Below are positions 11,169 to 23,700 of a DNA stretch of 64,000 bases, piece after piece (positions within the stretch are counted from its first letter, which is position 1; each line of letters opens with the position of its first letter). The translations under genes were made by a program, and so were the position numbers. Under the pieces are notes generated by a model. The model made no database searches. It saw nothing but the letters and a program-made list of their open reading frames with translations, and was not told the origin of the DNA. The DNA is taken from positions 6,189,210 to 6,253,209 of the forward strand of contig VZDJ01000034.1 in assembly GCA_008694505.1 (NCBI GenBank), written 5' to 3'. The stretch comes from Cyanoderma ruficeps. Its lineage: Eukaryota; Chordata; Aves; Passeriformes; Timaliidae.

Positions 11169-14100
11169 TTACTTTTTGCGTTTTGCACTGGGCCAGTCCC
11201 CCCAGGGAAGAGTTTTCTTGCCCTTGGACGTGCTCCTGAGGGAGTGCAGAGTCTGCACTTGTTTAAGGCGCTTGGAGAGCTCCTGATCACAGGCCTCCTG
11301 CAGAGCTCCAGCTTTCTGCTTGTCCCATCCCAGAGCTGAGGCCAGGGCTGCTGCGTCTTCCTTCAACACCAGCTGCAGAAGACAGATTGTGAACAGCCTT
11401 TTCTACTGACTCCCCGGCCACTAACCCTCTGCTGACATTAACAACACCAGGAACCAGGCACCAAAGTTTAGTACTGGCACTTTGGAACTGGAGATGTTCC
11501 CAGCTTTCATCACCTATCCCGTGGGCTACTGGATTTCCAATAATTTGCCAACACTCAGCGCTTGAAGCACTGAAGTTCAAGCGTTCAAAGGAAGAGAAAG
11601 CAGTTACTTAGTTTCTACAGCAAGGAAAAGCAAGAGTAGCAAGTTCACACCTTGAAAGAACACCTTCTTAAATGGTTACAGTTTAGCTAGGCTTTCCTTT
11701 CCAATCTGTTTGCATTTTTTTCCAAAATAAGGAGGTTTTTATTTTGATTTGGGATGTATAAAAGAAACATAGCTAAATGCATAAGCATACAAAAACCCCA
11801 AAGAACCTTGCTGGTAGGACAGCTGACTGATTAATCAGAGACCAAACCCAAAATTACTTTGTGGCTTTTCAGAGGACAAAGCAGAGCGTGTGGAACAACA
11901 TCAGCTGGCTGTTACAGAGGAGCTCCAAGCCAGGGGTAGTGTTAGTGCGGAAGAGAAATTAATTAAATTTCAGCACTTTGAAACAGATCTAGCGACATCA
12001 GAGCCTCCAGAAGCAAGGACAGCTTCCCCTAACATAGCCTTTCTTTCAGAGGGAGAGATTTGCCAGAATATGGTTATGTCATTCTCACCCACCTCTAGAT
12101 CCTGACTGTCCAAGCAGAGCTCTGGAGCAGGTTTCTCTTTCAGAGCAGCAAGGACCTGGTCACTGAGTGCTGTTGTGGCTGAAGTATCTGTGCTGCTGGT
12201 ACCTGTGTCAACCACATCCATCTCCTTCCTTGGTGCAGCCTCAGGTTCTGAAAAGGAGCAGAATCAGTACAGCCCCTGACAAACATAGGACAGGAAATGC
12301 ACTGCTTTGACAGTTGTGAGAGCAATAAAATACACATCCAATCTAGGTGCACCCTGGAACATAAGAAATCCATAATGTTAAGGAGGACTACAGGATCTAA
12401 GCTTTTCTCCCAGTATTCTGCTTTCAGGCTTTGTGAGAAATGTGACACAGCAGCAAGAGGGCTCCTTGCCCAGAGGATTCTTACATTATGTACACTACAC
12501 CTGCTCTTGCATCAACCCCTTTTAACAGCAGCTGACCAAATGACTCACTCTACTTTATTTATTCCACTCAGCTAGGAGTTGAAAAAATCCTTCTCTAGGC
12601 ATACAAACACTCCCTACCTGCAACTTTGCTTAAGATACTGTCTTCAGTTTTCAAGGCCTCTAGGTAGAGCTGTAGGAGCTGCCTCGACTGACGCTCTTCT
12701 TCTCGTCTGTCCAGCACTTGCTGCAGGGTGTCCTGCAGCACTTGGATCTTGGTGTCACTCTGGGCAAGTTCTTCTGCCAGGTCTGAGCGTGGCACATCAA
12801 TAAGCACCTTAAAACATTGAGAGGGCTCCTGAGTAACTCATTTCATGGCACTTATTGCAGCACAAACAGACTATGTACGAACCCTCCCGAAACCAAGCAT
12901 GTCCCACAGGTTTCTTGTCATAGCAAGTCCCCTGAGTTCTGAGAGGCTGCCCTGGCACTCCACCAGGCAGCAGTTTTTACTAAATGCCAAAAGGCATCCA
13001 AGGAGGTGTGCAATCATGTGCAATTTTAACAGAAATCTTGAAAACTAATGGCAAAGCACTAGTTCTTCACAGTGCATGGAAGTATTCAAAGGAAAGGCAG
13101 TAGCCTGGTACCTGGGAAGCTGCACAGCGGGGAGAACAAGAAGGGACAGTTATTGTCATGCCTCACCACAGACAAGGTGTTCAGCAGCCAGAAACTTGAA
13201 TTGATCAGCTCTGGAATGTGACAGCAGTTCTTCAAACCCCTCTGGAGCAGACAGACCTGGCCTGCTGCTCAGCCTCCCCTCAGGACATGTTACACAAGTG
13301 TCTGGCTTTAAGGAATGAGCCAACCTCAGTTGCCATTTGCCCAAATCTTAACTTTTTGCCCTCCCACTGCCAGAACTGGAACAACCCACTGTGAGGGATA
13401 GCTAGGGGTTTAGAGCATCCTTGGACACTCAAGTGTTTCCCTTCAAGAAGTTTGACTCTGGCACCAAGAACCAAAAGCAGCAGCTGAATTAAGCCTGAGC
13501 TCTTGTTTACTGAGTCTGTTCTCTGCTGGGATAAATGGATGATGGGCAGATGCAAGGACAGGGACTGGCGGATCCTCCACCGTACCTGGAGGTCTTCTTC
13601 AGACATCAGGATGATATTGGACAGGTCATCCTTCAGCTGCCTGGCCAGTTGCTTCCACTTCTCAGCAGCACTGTCCACTTCATCCACAGACTCTGAGAGC
13701 CAGGATGTTCCACTGTCTGACACAAGAGTCACCAGTTTCATGGGTCATTCCTGATCACCTGACCCTGCCTAATGTCACTAGATGTATTCCAAACACACCT
13801 CCCCTTCCATGCTTCCTCACTCACAGCATACCTAAGCTTTTGCTGGACCACTTCTCATCCTTGGCCAGTGCCACAAACTTGGTGTTAGACGGCAAACACA
13901 AGAAGTAATCTTCATCATCCACAATGGTCCCATCTTCTGCCAGTACCAAAGTGATGGGTTCCCGGGCTTTGTCAATAGCTAGAACACCACAAGCTGCAGA
14001 ACAGAAAAAAAACCAAACTTTACAAAATGATAAAAGTGACATAGCACTCTCCTCCTATTACCCCTAGCACAAAGGACAGGCAACTCGCAGTGACTGAGGC

Positions 14101-14342
14101 TGGAGACCAGGACCTGTCTCCTCACAGTGCTGCACATTAGCCAGGGCTGACAGCGGGTCCCACAGCAGGTCCCAGCGGGTTCCCCAGTGGGTCCCAGAGC
14201 GTCCCAGCGGGTCTCACAGCGGGTCCCAGGGCGGCCGCCGCTCACCTTTGTCGCGCAGCTCCCTCAGGCAGGACGCGGCCACGCCGTGCTGCTCCGGCCC
14301 GTCCCGCCGCCTCACCACGCACCGCTTCAGCCGCGCCGCCAT
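11169..14342 (-). CDS. DFFA: DNA fragmentation factor subunit alpha (ICAD/DFF45)
   Basis: Chaperone and inhibitor of the apoptotic nuclease DFFB/CAD; caspase-3 cuts it to release the nuclease. Exons in coding order: 14342-14246, 13993-13832, 13716-13586, 12807-12618, 12247-12093, 11372-11169 (TAA), total 312 residues (human 331). The CIDE-N domain fills about residues 1-85, with EQHGVAASCLRELRDK and VLAEDGTIVDDEDYFLCLPSNTKFVAL split over two pieces. Caspase sites fall where mammals have them: DEVD at 98-101 (human DETD) and DVVD at 204-207 (human DAVD). The helical middle has LQDTLQQVLDRREEERQSRQ; the C-terminal domain has LASALGWDKQKAGALQEACD. The start MAARLKRC lacks the longer human N-terminus; an in-frame ATG lies upstream at 14438. 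It shares a promoter with PEX14. Confidence 0.97.
14151..14230. repeat. GC-rich minisatellite in DFFA intron 1
   Basis: Imperfect tandem copies of an 11-13 bp unit, CAGCGGGTCCCA, occur about seven times with changes such as AGCAGGTCCC and AGTGGGTCCC. It lies directly beside DFFA exon 1 at the edge of the CpG island, so it could vary in length between individuals. Confidence 0.8.
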
Positions 14343-14720
14343 CCACTGACACTCGGCAGTGCCCCAGGGGGCTTTTCCAGGCGGGGAAGGCGCCGCTGCC
14401 GCGGAACGGGCGCGGCCCGGCTGAGGCCGGGCACTCACGGCACCGGTGATGTCCCCGCGGGACGGATCGCTGCGCCGGCGTTCGACTCGCCGTGCCTACG
14501 GCGCGGCAGCGGGGGCGTTCCATCGGGCGGTCGGGGATGGGTTAGCCGCGCCTGGGAAGATGGCGGCCGCGGAGAGAGCGGAGCAGCCGGGGCAGGTGAG
14601 GGCGTCGGGCCGGGCCGGGGCCCCGCGGGCTCCGCAGCCAGCCCCGGGCACCGCGGGCTCGGTGCTGCGCCTGGGCTCCGTGCCCTGTGCGAGCAGGGGC
14701 GGCGCGGGGCTGGCTGAAGG
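14230..14720. promoter_or_regulatory. Bidirectional CpG island promoter of DFFA and PEX14
   Basis: The DFFA start codon (14342, minus) and the PEX14 start codon (14560, plus) are 217 bases apart and face away from each other. The interval and both first exons are dense in CpG, with no TATA box. A full YY1-type motif, AAGATGGCGGC, lies at 14557-14567 over the PEX14 start. The same head-to-head arrangement occurs in mammals. Confidence 0.85.
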
Positions 14721-17700
14721 GTGTGCAGGCCGGGCCCAGGGCACAGGCGTGTTGGCATTGAGGGTTTGTGTATGAAACTCATCAAGCACTTGAATAGGAG
14801 AATAAATGCAAACATGGCCAGAGAGAAAGGAGACATTGTGCAGCTGGGTTGTAGAACTCGGTGGAGCCCTGTGCAGGGTAAGAGTTGGACTCGATGATCC
14901 TTGTGGGTGCCTTCCGACTCAGAATATTCTGTGATTCCATGACTATTTAGACAAAAATATTGTCTCTGCCTTGCAAATGCGAGGGACAGAAGGAGATCCT
15001 TGAGCCAAGAGCATGAAAGGGCAAAGGAGAATGGGGAGAACAAAAGAGAAATGTAAGTTCACTGGTGTGAGTGCTCAAGAAACAGTAAAAGCTTAAGATA
15101 TTTTTAAACTGGGACGTGAAATGAATGGGGCAGCCAGAGGAAAAAACAGAAGCATGATGGAGTTGTATATAGTGTATATAATTATTTTCTTGAAGGCCTC
15201 TTCCAAGCTGGATTCTGTGATTCTGCAGTGTAGGTGTGATGTAGGCTCCCTCTCACTCACACTGTCCTGTTCATGCTCTAGAGTCACTTGTATTTCACTG
15301 CAAGCTCAACCCACCTCAAATTCCGTGACCTCCTGGAGCTCTCTCATCTCACCACTACCCCCGACACGTTGCTGAGTGTGTGGTGCCAGTGGGATTTGGT
15401 AAAGTCCTTTCAGTGCCCCAGGGTCCCAGTGCAGCAGCAGGAGGGGAAAGGTCTGTGTGGGCTGTGGGAAGGAGACAGAGCAGCCTGCCAGTGACACGTT
15501 GTTATGTGCAGTTACTCAAATCTGTCCAGGTTTGGCAAAATCACGAATGAACCTCTCTGTTGATGCCTTTATGGACTGAGGAGGCTGAGTTTGTAGAGAA
15601 GGCTGTTGAACTAAACTGAAATAGAAGACGATTACATAAAAGCAGTACTCTTGGCTATCCAGCACAGATCTGGGTTGTGAAAGGCCAGGTTACCAAACTC
15701 ACAGGAGGCAGGGCAGCTTTGCATCACCCAGGTGTTTTCGTCAGCCCCAGCATAAGGCGCAGGTGTTACAGTCCATCCCTCACACCCCTGTGAATGCTTC
15801 CAGAATGAGGAAACCTGGGACAATCTGGGGCTGCTCCATAAGGCACCTTGGCAGTCTACTGGGCTGGCAGTTTCTGAGACAGAGATCTGGTTAATTGGCA
15901 GATGTGGTCCCCTAAAAAACATTCAGGTTCGTTTGAGTTTGGATATTGTATTTTCCCACTGCACACCCAAAGCTCCTCCCATTTATTTGTGTTGCTTTAC
16001 CTCAAAGTCAGGTTTGATGTTTGGAAATGGGAAAGTCTTGCTTTTTAGCAGGCCTCATAAATGTAGCCAGAGAACACTCTGAGTTTTAAAGGTAAAGATG
16101 AAGAATCAGATTCTGTCCCTTTGCACGTGCTGGATCCTCAGGCCAGAACAAGTTACTCACACCCCTTTTGGTGTCTGCCCTGTGTCAGGTGTGTGAGGAG
16201 GCTCCAGCCCAGCTGCTGGACAGGGCACTGGTCAGGAGGCTCCAGCCCAGCTCCAGGGCAGGGGTCAGGAGCCTCCAGCCCAATTACTGGGGCAGGGCAA
16301 TGGTCAGGAGGCTTCAGCCCAGCTCCAGGGCAGGGCACTGCCCCTCAGCCCTGACACACCCCGGGAGCTGCTCTGTGCCACAGGAGCCTCGTCCTTTCCC
16401 TCCTGTGCCGGTCAGGGGCTGTGGGGGCTGCTCCTGCTGTCCCAGCCTGGCTGTCCCTCCTGGGGGCAGGTGTCCCCATCTTGTAGAAGGTGTCCCAGCC
16501 CATGGCAGGGGATTGGAACGAGATGATCTTTAAGGTCCCTTCAACCCAAAGCACTCTGTGGCTCTGTAGCTGTTTACCATCTCCTACGGGTCTCACTCTG
16601 ATGCACATTCCTCAGCCAGACCTCTGAGAAGTGTTCAGCGCTCCCAGATTCTGGGGGCTTGGATGGAATTTGAGTCTTATGGCTTTACCTGGAAAAGGGG
16701 AATGTGATTGAAGGATATATAGTACAGTGAGTGACTTTTCAAGAGGACGGTTTCAGAATTAAACCAATAAAAATATCTTAACAAGTTTCACAGAAGGCAA
16801 ACACTGCTCCTCTTACACAACCATTGCAGTTCTGACACTGTTATCAGTGCTTGTAGAAAGTTGTCCCCATTGCACTCTGAACGTTTAGAGAATTTAATAA
16901 AAATACTTGGTTTCTGCCGCTGGTGATGTTTGTTTATTTATTGCCAAGCTTTCAATATGAGGCTGTGAGTAGTGGCACTGCCTCACTTAACATGTTTATG
17001 TTTGGGCCCCATCATGTTTTCTATTACAAATCAAGTTAATTTAGATGCTGAAAAGGGAGTGTCAGATGTCTTATGGCTTATTATCTGTTTTTCTTAGTTT
17101 AATTTTCTCATTCTCATGAATTAATATATTGCCTCAAGCAGTGTGGAGAGAGGGGAGTACTGCAGCTCAAATGAAATCATTTACGTAGATAGAATTATGT
17201 TCTAAAGGCAATAAATATTTCTACCAGATTTTAAAATACTTTGTTTTGTTTAGAAATCATGTTCCTTGGGCCACTAGCAATGGCTGTACTAAAAATAAGC
17301 AAAAGCAAAGATCCTGTCTCTCTGTTACTCTTTTTTTATAGTATAAGAAAGAGAAGAGCAAGATGACGGTGTAGCCTGTGAACAGGATGACCAATTTCAG
17401 ATTTGTCTTGGCTGTCAATGTTTCTTTAATGCTAAATACTTTGCTCTGGGAATTTCCTGAGGATATGAATTCAGTGGTGGGTCCTTCCTTCCTTCCTCCC
17501 TCCCACCCACAGGTTATGGCAAGTGATCCCAGAGAGTCCCTGCCCACCTGTGAGGTCTGGCTGGGTCATGGTGATCATCCTTGTCTGGAAGCAGATGAGT
17601 TGTAATATATTTGAGTTTCTGGCACCCTCTTGTGGTAAATACTTTTTTATTTATATTGTTTTTGTGTCTTTTTCAAATGGGAAAAATAAATATTGAGATT

Positions 17701-20700
17701 ATTTGGTATATGCATAAAAATGAGGAATAGAATTGGAGGACTAAACTTAATCTCTTAATTATGTGTAGGAAGCAAGGATGGTCCTGGTACTGACAGTTTG
17801 TGAGGTTTAGGTAAATCATTACTGGATCCTGGAAATGGAAGAAATATTTAACATTTTGTGTTTGGGTGGCCACTACTCTCATGCTGTCTTCAGGAGTCTT
17901 GCTGGCTCTCACTGCTGACTCCCTAGAATCAGTTCTGCGGGTTCTGTTAATTCCCTTGTTTTAAATGGGGAAATAATGCTTTCTTCCGTGGTTCTGACCT
18001 TTTTATCTTCAGTCCTCCACGGAAGTGCTGCTGGTAGCACAGACAAACGTGCCTGCCTAAACGCTGCTCACAGGAGCCCTCCAGATGATGTTTCTGGCGG
18101 TGTCCATCGGGTGGCAATGTGACCTCACTCTTTTTCTGCTTCACAGGCTGGCTCCTGCCCTGCGACTGAGAACGCCGCGTCTCGGGAGCCGCTGGTAAGT
18201 TCCTCGGCAAGCAGCAGAGACTTTCTTGTTGATAACACACGAGTTGTTCTTTTTGCCGCATCATTTTTCAGCCTTCGTTTTGCCTTTCTGAGGAGCTGGT
18301 GCTTTGTGGAAAAGGTGTAAACTGCCGCAGGTGGCCATGCTGTTCACACCTCTGAATTCTGATCCGTGGCCACAACCTCCCGTGAGCCTGGGGTTAGACA
18401 CGGGTCACCTGGGCACAGCCTGTCCCCAGTGTGTGCTCTTGTTCAGAGCCTCTTTGGGAAAGAGTCTGAGGAAAGCCCTCTGCAACAGATTCATAGTGCT
18501 GTACTCTTACAGAACCCCCTCTGCTGCTCAGAGACCTCATTCAAGCTGTCTTTATATTCAGAGGCACTCAGAGTGAGCTTAGAGATGTTTGTCAGCTGGC
18601 AGTGCATGTAATCCAATGTTTTTACTTTTAGAAGCATTTTGGAAAGGGCCCTGGGATTTTTTGTGTATGAGGATAACTAAGAGAACCCTGTTTTGTTTGC
18701 TCTTTTATGGTGATGCAGAGTGGGAAGTGAGCCACTACTCCTGGAGCTGCAGTATATGGTTTTTTACAACCTTGGGGTTTTTTTCCTTCCTTCCTCTTCA
18801 GTCATCTATAAGTCAGCCAAAACCTTGACAAAATTCTTAGCCAGTGCTTTCATCCTAAATATATAAATCTCAGATTTCTTCTGCAGCTTTCATTTGTTGA
18901 TCATAGCTGTTTTCAGGGAGAAGACTCAAGTATTTGTGGCACTAGCCACGTAAAAGTCTTTTTACCTAGTGACTCTGACCTAGAGAACCCAGGAGATGAT
19001 TTTTAAAACAGAGAGATGTAAGTAAAGGCTGTGAACTGAGAAAAGTCGGTGTAATGTATCTCATGAAAGGGCTGTTTGTGAATTCTGTCGCAGTGGCAGT
19101 CTGTTTCTAGTGACATTGTGCCATCCCTTATTTGCATGGACATCTGTACATGAGATTACCTGAAGTTGTAATCAACACCATGTGCTTTGTGGTGGGTTTG
19201 ATGGTTTGTTTTTGGAGGAGTTGGTTGTCCCTCCCTTAGAAGGGTGAGGGCAGGCAGCAGATCATCACAGCCTGTGCTGGTCAACAGCTTGCTCCTTCTC
19301 AAGGCAGATTCTAACATTACCTTAGACATAATTAATTAATTACTGTATATGTGACTGCAGAATTGCTCAGAGGAAGTGTACAGCAGTTGTATATCTTTCT
19401 GTTTGGGTGGATATTCTTACTACGTAAAATTATTTATACATTTAAAGAGCTCCAACATAAACTACTCTCATGATGGTGAATCTAGCATGTGAGCTAATTA
19501 GAGTCCTCTGAAGGGTGGAGGTTTCCTTCTTATTTTTTCATTAACTTTTTAAAAATAACAAACTCTTACGGTCTTTGTCACATTTGTTTAGGAGTTCACA
19601 TTTGTTTAGGAGTCATTATTGCTTCTGTGTGCTCCTCTGTAGATGCCTTATTAAATGAGCACTTCAGGTCTGTGAGCCAGATGACCTGACTTCCACCATC
19701 CTGCTGTGGCTTCCCTGTGGCCAGGATCGTGCACGCTGCCTTCCACACATGCAGGAGATCCTGGCCCATAAAGCAGACTCCAGGCACATGGGGCCGTGTC
19801 ATAAAAGTGTTTACGGAAACACCAGAGAGCCCTGGCACAGATCCAGCAGTCTGTGGGGGGCTGTGTGTGTGCTCGGGGGAATTGTCCTGCTCTGCACCCC
19901 CCCACCCTTTCCGACTTTATTGGTGGGTGGAAGGATTCAGTGCTTCTCAGGACAGACCTGCTTGAATCACACCAGCACACAAGAATGAGAAGGCAATAGA
20001 ATTAAAACACCTTGCATTGTATCAGCAGAAGCTGTTACGGCCTCAAGCTGGTTTTGTATTGGATTTGTGATTCTAATGGTCACTATCCTGCAAGGTGCTA
20101 AATGCAGCACTTTGCCCTGTGCACAGGGACACTGTGTTCTGCCTATCCTGTACCCCTGCCTACAGCCTGCTGCTTTCAACAGGAACCCAGGAGAAGCCAG
20201 GATTCTTGGCTGTTTGCACAAAGATTTCAACATTCTCCAACATCCTGTAGCAGACCCAGTCTGACACATCATATTGTATCCTGCATTTGGGTCTTCCAGG
20301 GTACCTTGCAGAGGTTTATGGCCTTACTGAGGCTTTCAGAATGCAGCCCTACAAACTCATGTCACAATCCAAACTGCTCTTTCTCCCACCCACTTTTGAT
20401 ATTTTGAGCCACCAAACTGGAGCTAACGGACTCCACATGCATGCCATTAATCCCTTGAGTTACCCAGTGTCCTTACAAGCCCCTGTCCCAGGTGAGGAGC
20501 CCTCTCCAGCAGGAGGTCAGTGTGTCAGAGCAGTGACAGTGGTGTGTGTGTGTGGGAGGGCTGGGGACAGCCATAATTCTGCAGCAGAGGGGACACTCAT
20601 TTCCCTGGCTGTCGGTCGTGGCCCATTAAAATCTGCCGTGTAGCTCCAGAGTGGGAAGTGTAACCTTGTGTTCACAGTGTCAGCATCTCGCTCTGCTGCT

Positions 20701-23700
20701 GTTTACAGCCACGTTTGTCATCGTCAGTGCGGGATCAGCTTCTCCTTGAGTCCAGCTTATCAGTGAGCACTGCTGCATCCCCTGCTGCTTGGAGCAGCCA
20801 CCTCTGATAAGCCTCTGAACACTTGTGGAATTGGAATAGGTTTGTCTTTTTACAGCCACTCAAAGCAAAGTCCTGGGACGTTCAAAGGATGGAACTGCAG
20901 AGGACAAACTCTCTTTCAGTGAGGTTAAACCAGTAGAAAATCCCCTTTACGTCAGGAATCTGTTTCCTTGGTCTAGTATCTCTCCAGAATGTATTTAAAT
21001 CATCTGTTTAGCTTGTTCTGTTTCTCGCTAGCAGAGTCTTGTAGCTTTTTAACCATCCTGTGATGCTTTTGAGGTATTTTCCAGAGCTTGAATGTTTTTG
21101 CTGTTGGCCTTTGCTTTCTTCCCAATCTGCTGGAGCCTAAATTACAGCTCTGAAGGTGGTGCCTGTAAGAGCCTCCAACAGGAATCTGGGCTGTAGGGGG
21201 AACCTAAGGAAGGAGAGTTGTCAGTGAGACCTTTCCACATGCTGCTTGTTTGTTTGGGGTTTGTTTCTGTCACAAAACAGAAAACTCATTCCCTACCTGC
21301 TGCTGGGTATCTGGAAGATGTACTAGTTGTAAATATGAAAGTATTGGTTGTAAATGCAAGTCACTTTCTTGGTTGCTCACTAAGTTACAAAATTCCTGGA
21401 TCAGGATTCTTTTGCAGATTTTTAAATTTTTCTTCTTTTATTTTTAGCATGTTCTGTCTGTTTCTGTTTCTTGCTGCAGATGAGAGCTGTTTACACTGAA
21501 ATGTGGACATTTTATTCCTTTTTTTACAGGCTGTCGAAAGGTACAAGTTAACAAGAATTACTGCTGCCTCTATAGCAATTAGTGTAGAGTTTGTTGGAAT
21601 GTGCTGGAGCCCTCGTGGCTTTCCCCCACCCTTTGTTAAATTGATTTTCAAATATTTAAGGGTCAGGGTAATAGCCAGAACACTTTTAACTCCCCTTTTT
21701 GTGCAAACATCACAGGATACACTGCAGTGAGTGACGGACAGTAGAATTATTAAATCCTTTCTGGCTTGTTGTCTCATTTTACACCTTATCTGTTCTGTTA
21801 AGCTTCCTCTCAAGCAGAGTGTGAGTACAGAAAATTTCATTTAGGTTTCTGAGAAAGGAGCTTTGCAATTGAGATTTTACTTTTCTCTTGAACTGGTGTA
21901 ATTAGAAGTTGCTGGAGACTGGTTCTAACAAATACTGTTACCTTTACCATTTGAACAAAACCATGAGTGGGAATGAGGAGAGGCTACAGATCTGTGTCAC
22001 GAGATTTGAGAGAGCTTGTCAGAGTTCATCTTAGCTATGAGTACTCAGAGTCTGCTTTTTTATAAACAAATCATTTGGCAAATTGAGAATCCATGTCCCT
22101 CTTCCTATGGTGGGGTAGATGCTCTTTCTGCCCTGTCAAACCCTACACAAAATGAGATACATGAGAATTTTTTTAAGTTCTTCTTTCCCTGAAGTCACTG
22201 TTTGAAATGAAATCAAGAATGGTATTTTCACTGAAAATCGCATTGTTTTCTGGAACACATTCTTTAGTAAAGGGTACCTTGAAATATCCTTATCCTTTCT
22301 TTTACATTTCAAAGGTCTTAGTCTAGAGTTGTAGAAGATTATGGTGGTTTTAGTCTGGGTTTGTTTTTTTTTTTAAGAAGAACTTTTTTTCCAGAAATTA
22401 TGTGAAGGATTGGGGTGTGCTGGAGGGACACTCTCCATCACACTTCTGTTTTCTATTTTCCCACCCTTTATTGTTTGAGACAAGATTTATACCTGTTTAC
22501 TGTACAAATTTTCCATCTGCCACCATGGGTTTGTTCCTAGTGCTGGCGTACACTGACTGATTCTCTAAAAGTAAATCTATCCAGAGGGGATTTCCAGCCA
22601 GCCAGAGTCTGTAGGCACCTAACTTACAGCCCCCAGGGAAACATTAGTCAGGATAATTTACAACTGGCAGCAGGAGAGGGAGAGACTTCAGCTCCACCTG
22701 TGATGATGCTGCAGTTGGTTTGGGGAGGTCCTGCAGGTGCTGCTGTGGCATCCAGGTGCTGGCCAATAATTCCAGCAGGCTGTGAAGGGCAGTTCCTGTG
22801 CAGATTTTGGGTGTGTTTGGGTGAGCAGGGAGCCAGAGGTGTGTGATTGCCATGCACAATAACCTTTGGTTTGCTGCAAAGAGAGATCTGTGATTGACTA
22901 AGCAGAGCTCTCTTGTGTTTGACCTTCTGATAAGTTCAAGATTATTGGGTTTTGCCTGTTTTTCTCTCTTTCTTCTGGGTGTTCATCGACTTCTTTCGTT
23001 GTTCATGCAAAGTGCACTCGCTTAATCTGTCGATTCCTTTTACTCTGTTGATTTAGACAAATATATTAATGTGTGCCAAGCACACAGATGCAAATTGACT
23101 CACTGAGCATAGTTAAAGAAACACTGTCATACCAGGTTACACTGCCCATTTAAGGTCAGTGGAAAAGTTTAGAATTCCTTTAAATCTCAATTTTAAAAGA
23201 GGGTAGACTGTAATAGTTGGGGATATTACTTGTATGACAGCATTATGTATTAATATTATATATTAATTAATACAATTATATATAAATTATATATTAATTG
23301 ATATAATTAATAGATTAGTTTATGAGAGGTAGAAACTTGGAGTAGTCACAGGCCAAAGCAGGTTTAAGACCAAACCAGCCTGTACAAGATGTATTGGTGG
23401 CTCTGGCTGTCCCCAGGAGCTGACAGGTTAAATGACACTTCAGAGTGGTGGATGAGGCAGCACAACCAGGACAGGGACAGTCTGTGCCACTGACAGGGGC
23501 ATGAGTTAATAGTTCATAATATTTTTTGTGCACTTGTGCAGAGGAGAGCTCTGAAAGCAGTTCCTACTTGCTTTTCAGACAAACCAACATCACTGGTCAG
23601 AAGACTTTTAAAATGGTTTTTAAATAGTTGTAATACTCCAAGTTGATCTTTACAAACACACAAGGAAATTAAAGTACAGGGAGTTGAGTTAGAGTCTTCT

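Larger units (their letters stand above)
14596..18146 (+). other. PEX14 intron 1
   Basis: About 3.55 kb bounded by a GTGAGG donor and a TTCTGCTTCACAG acceptor. It holds two CR1 3' ends, a minisatellite at 16189-16340 and otherwise unremarkable unique DNA. No other gene is recognised. Confidence 0.85.

Noticed and set aside
14187..14717. Long GC-rich frames on both strands around the DFFA/PEX14 promoter
   Set aside because: CpG islands have few stop codons; these frames overlap the two real first exons and the minisatellite.
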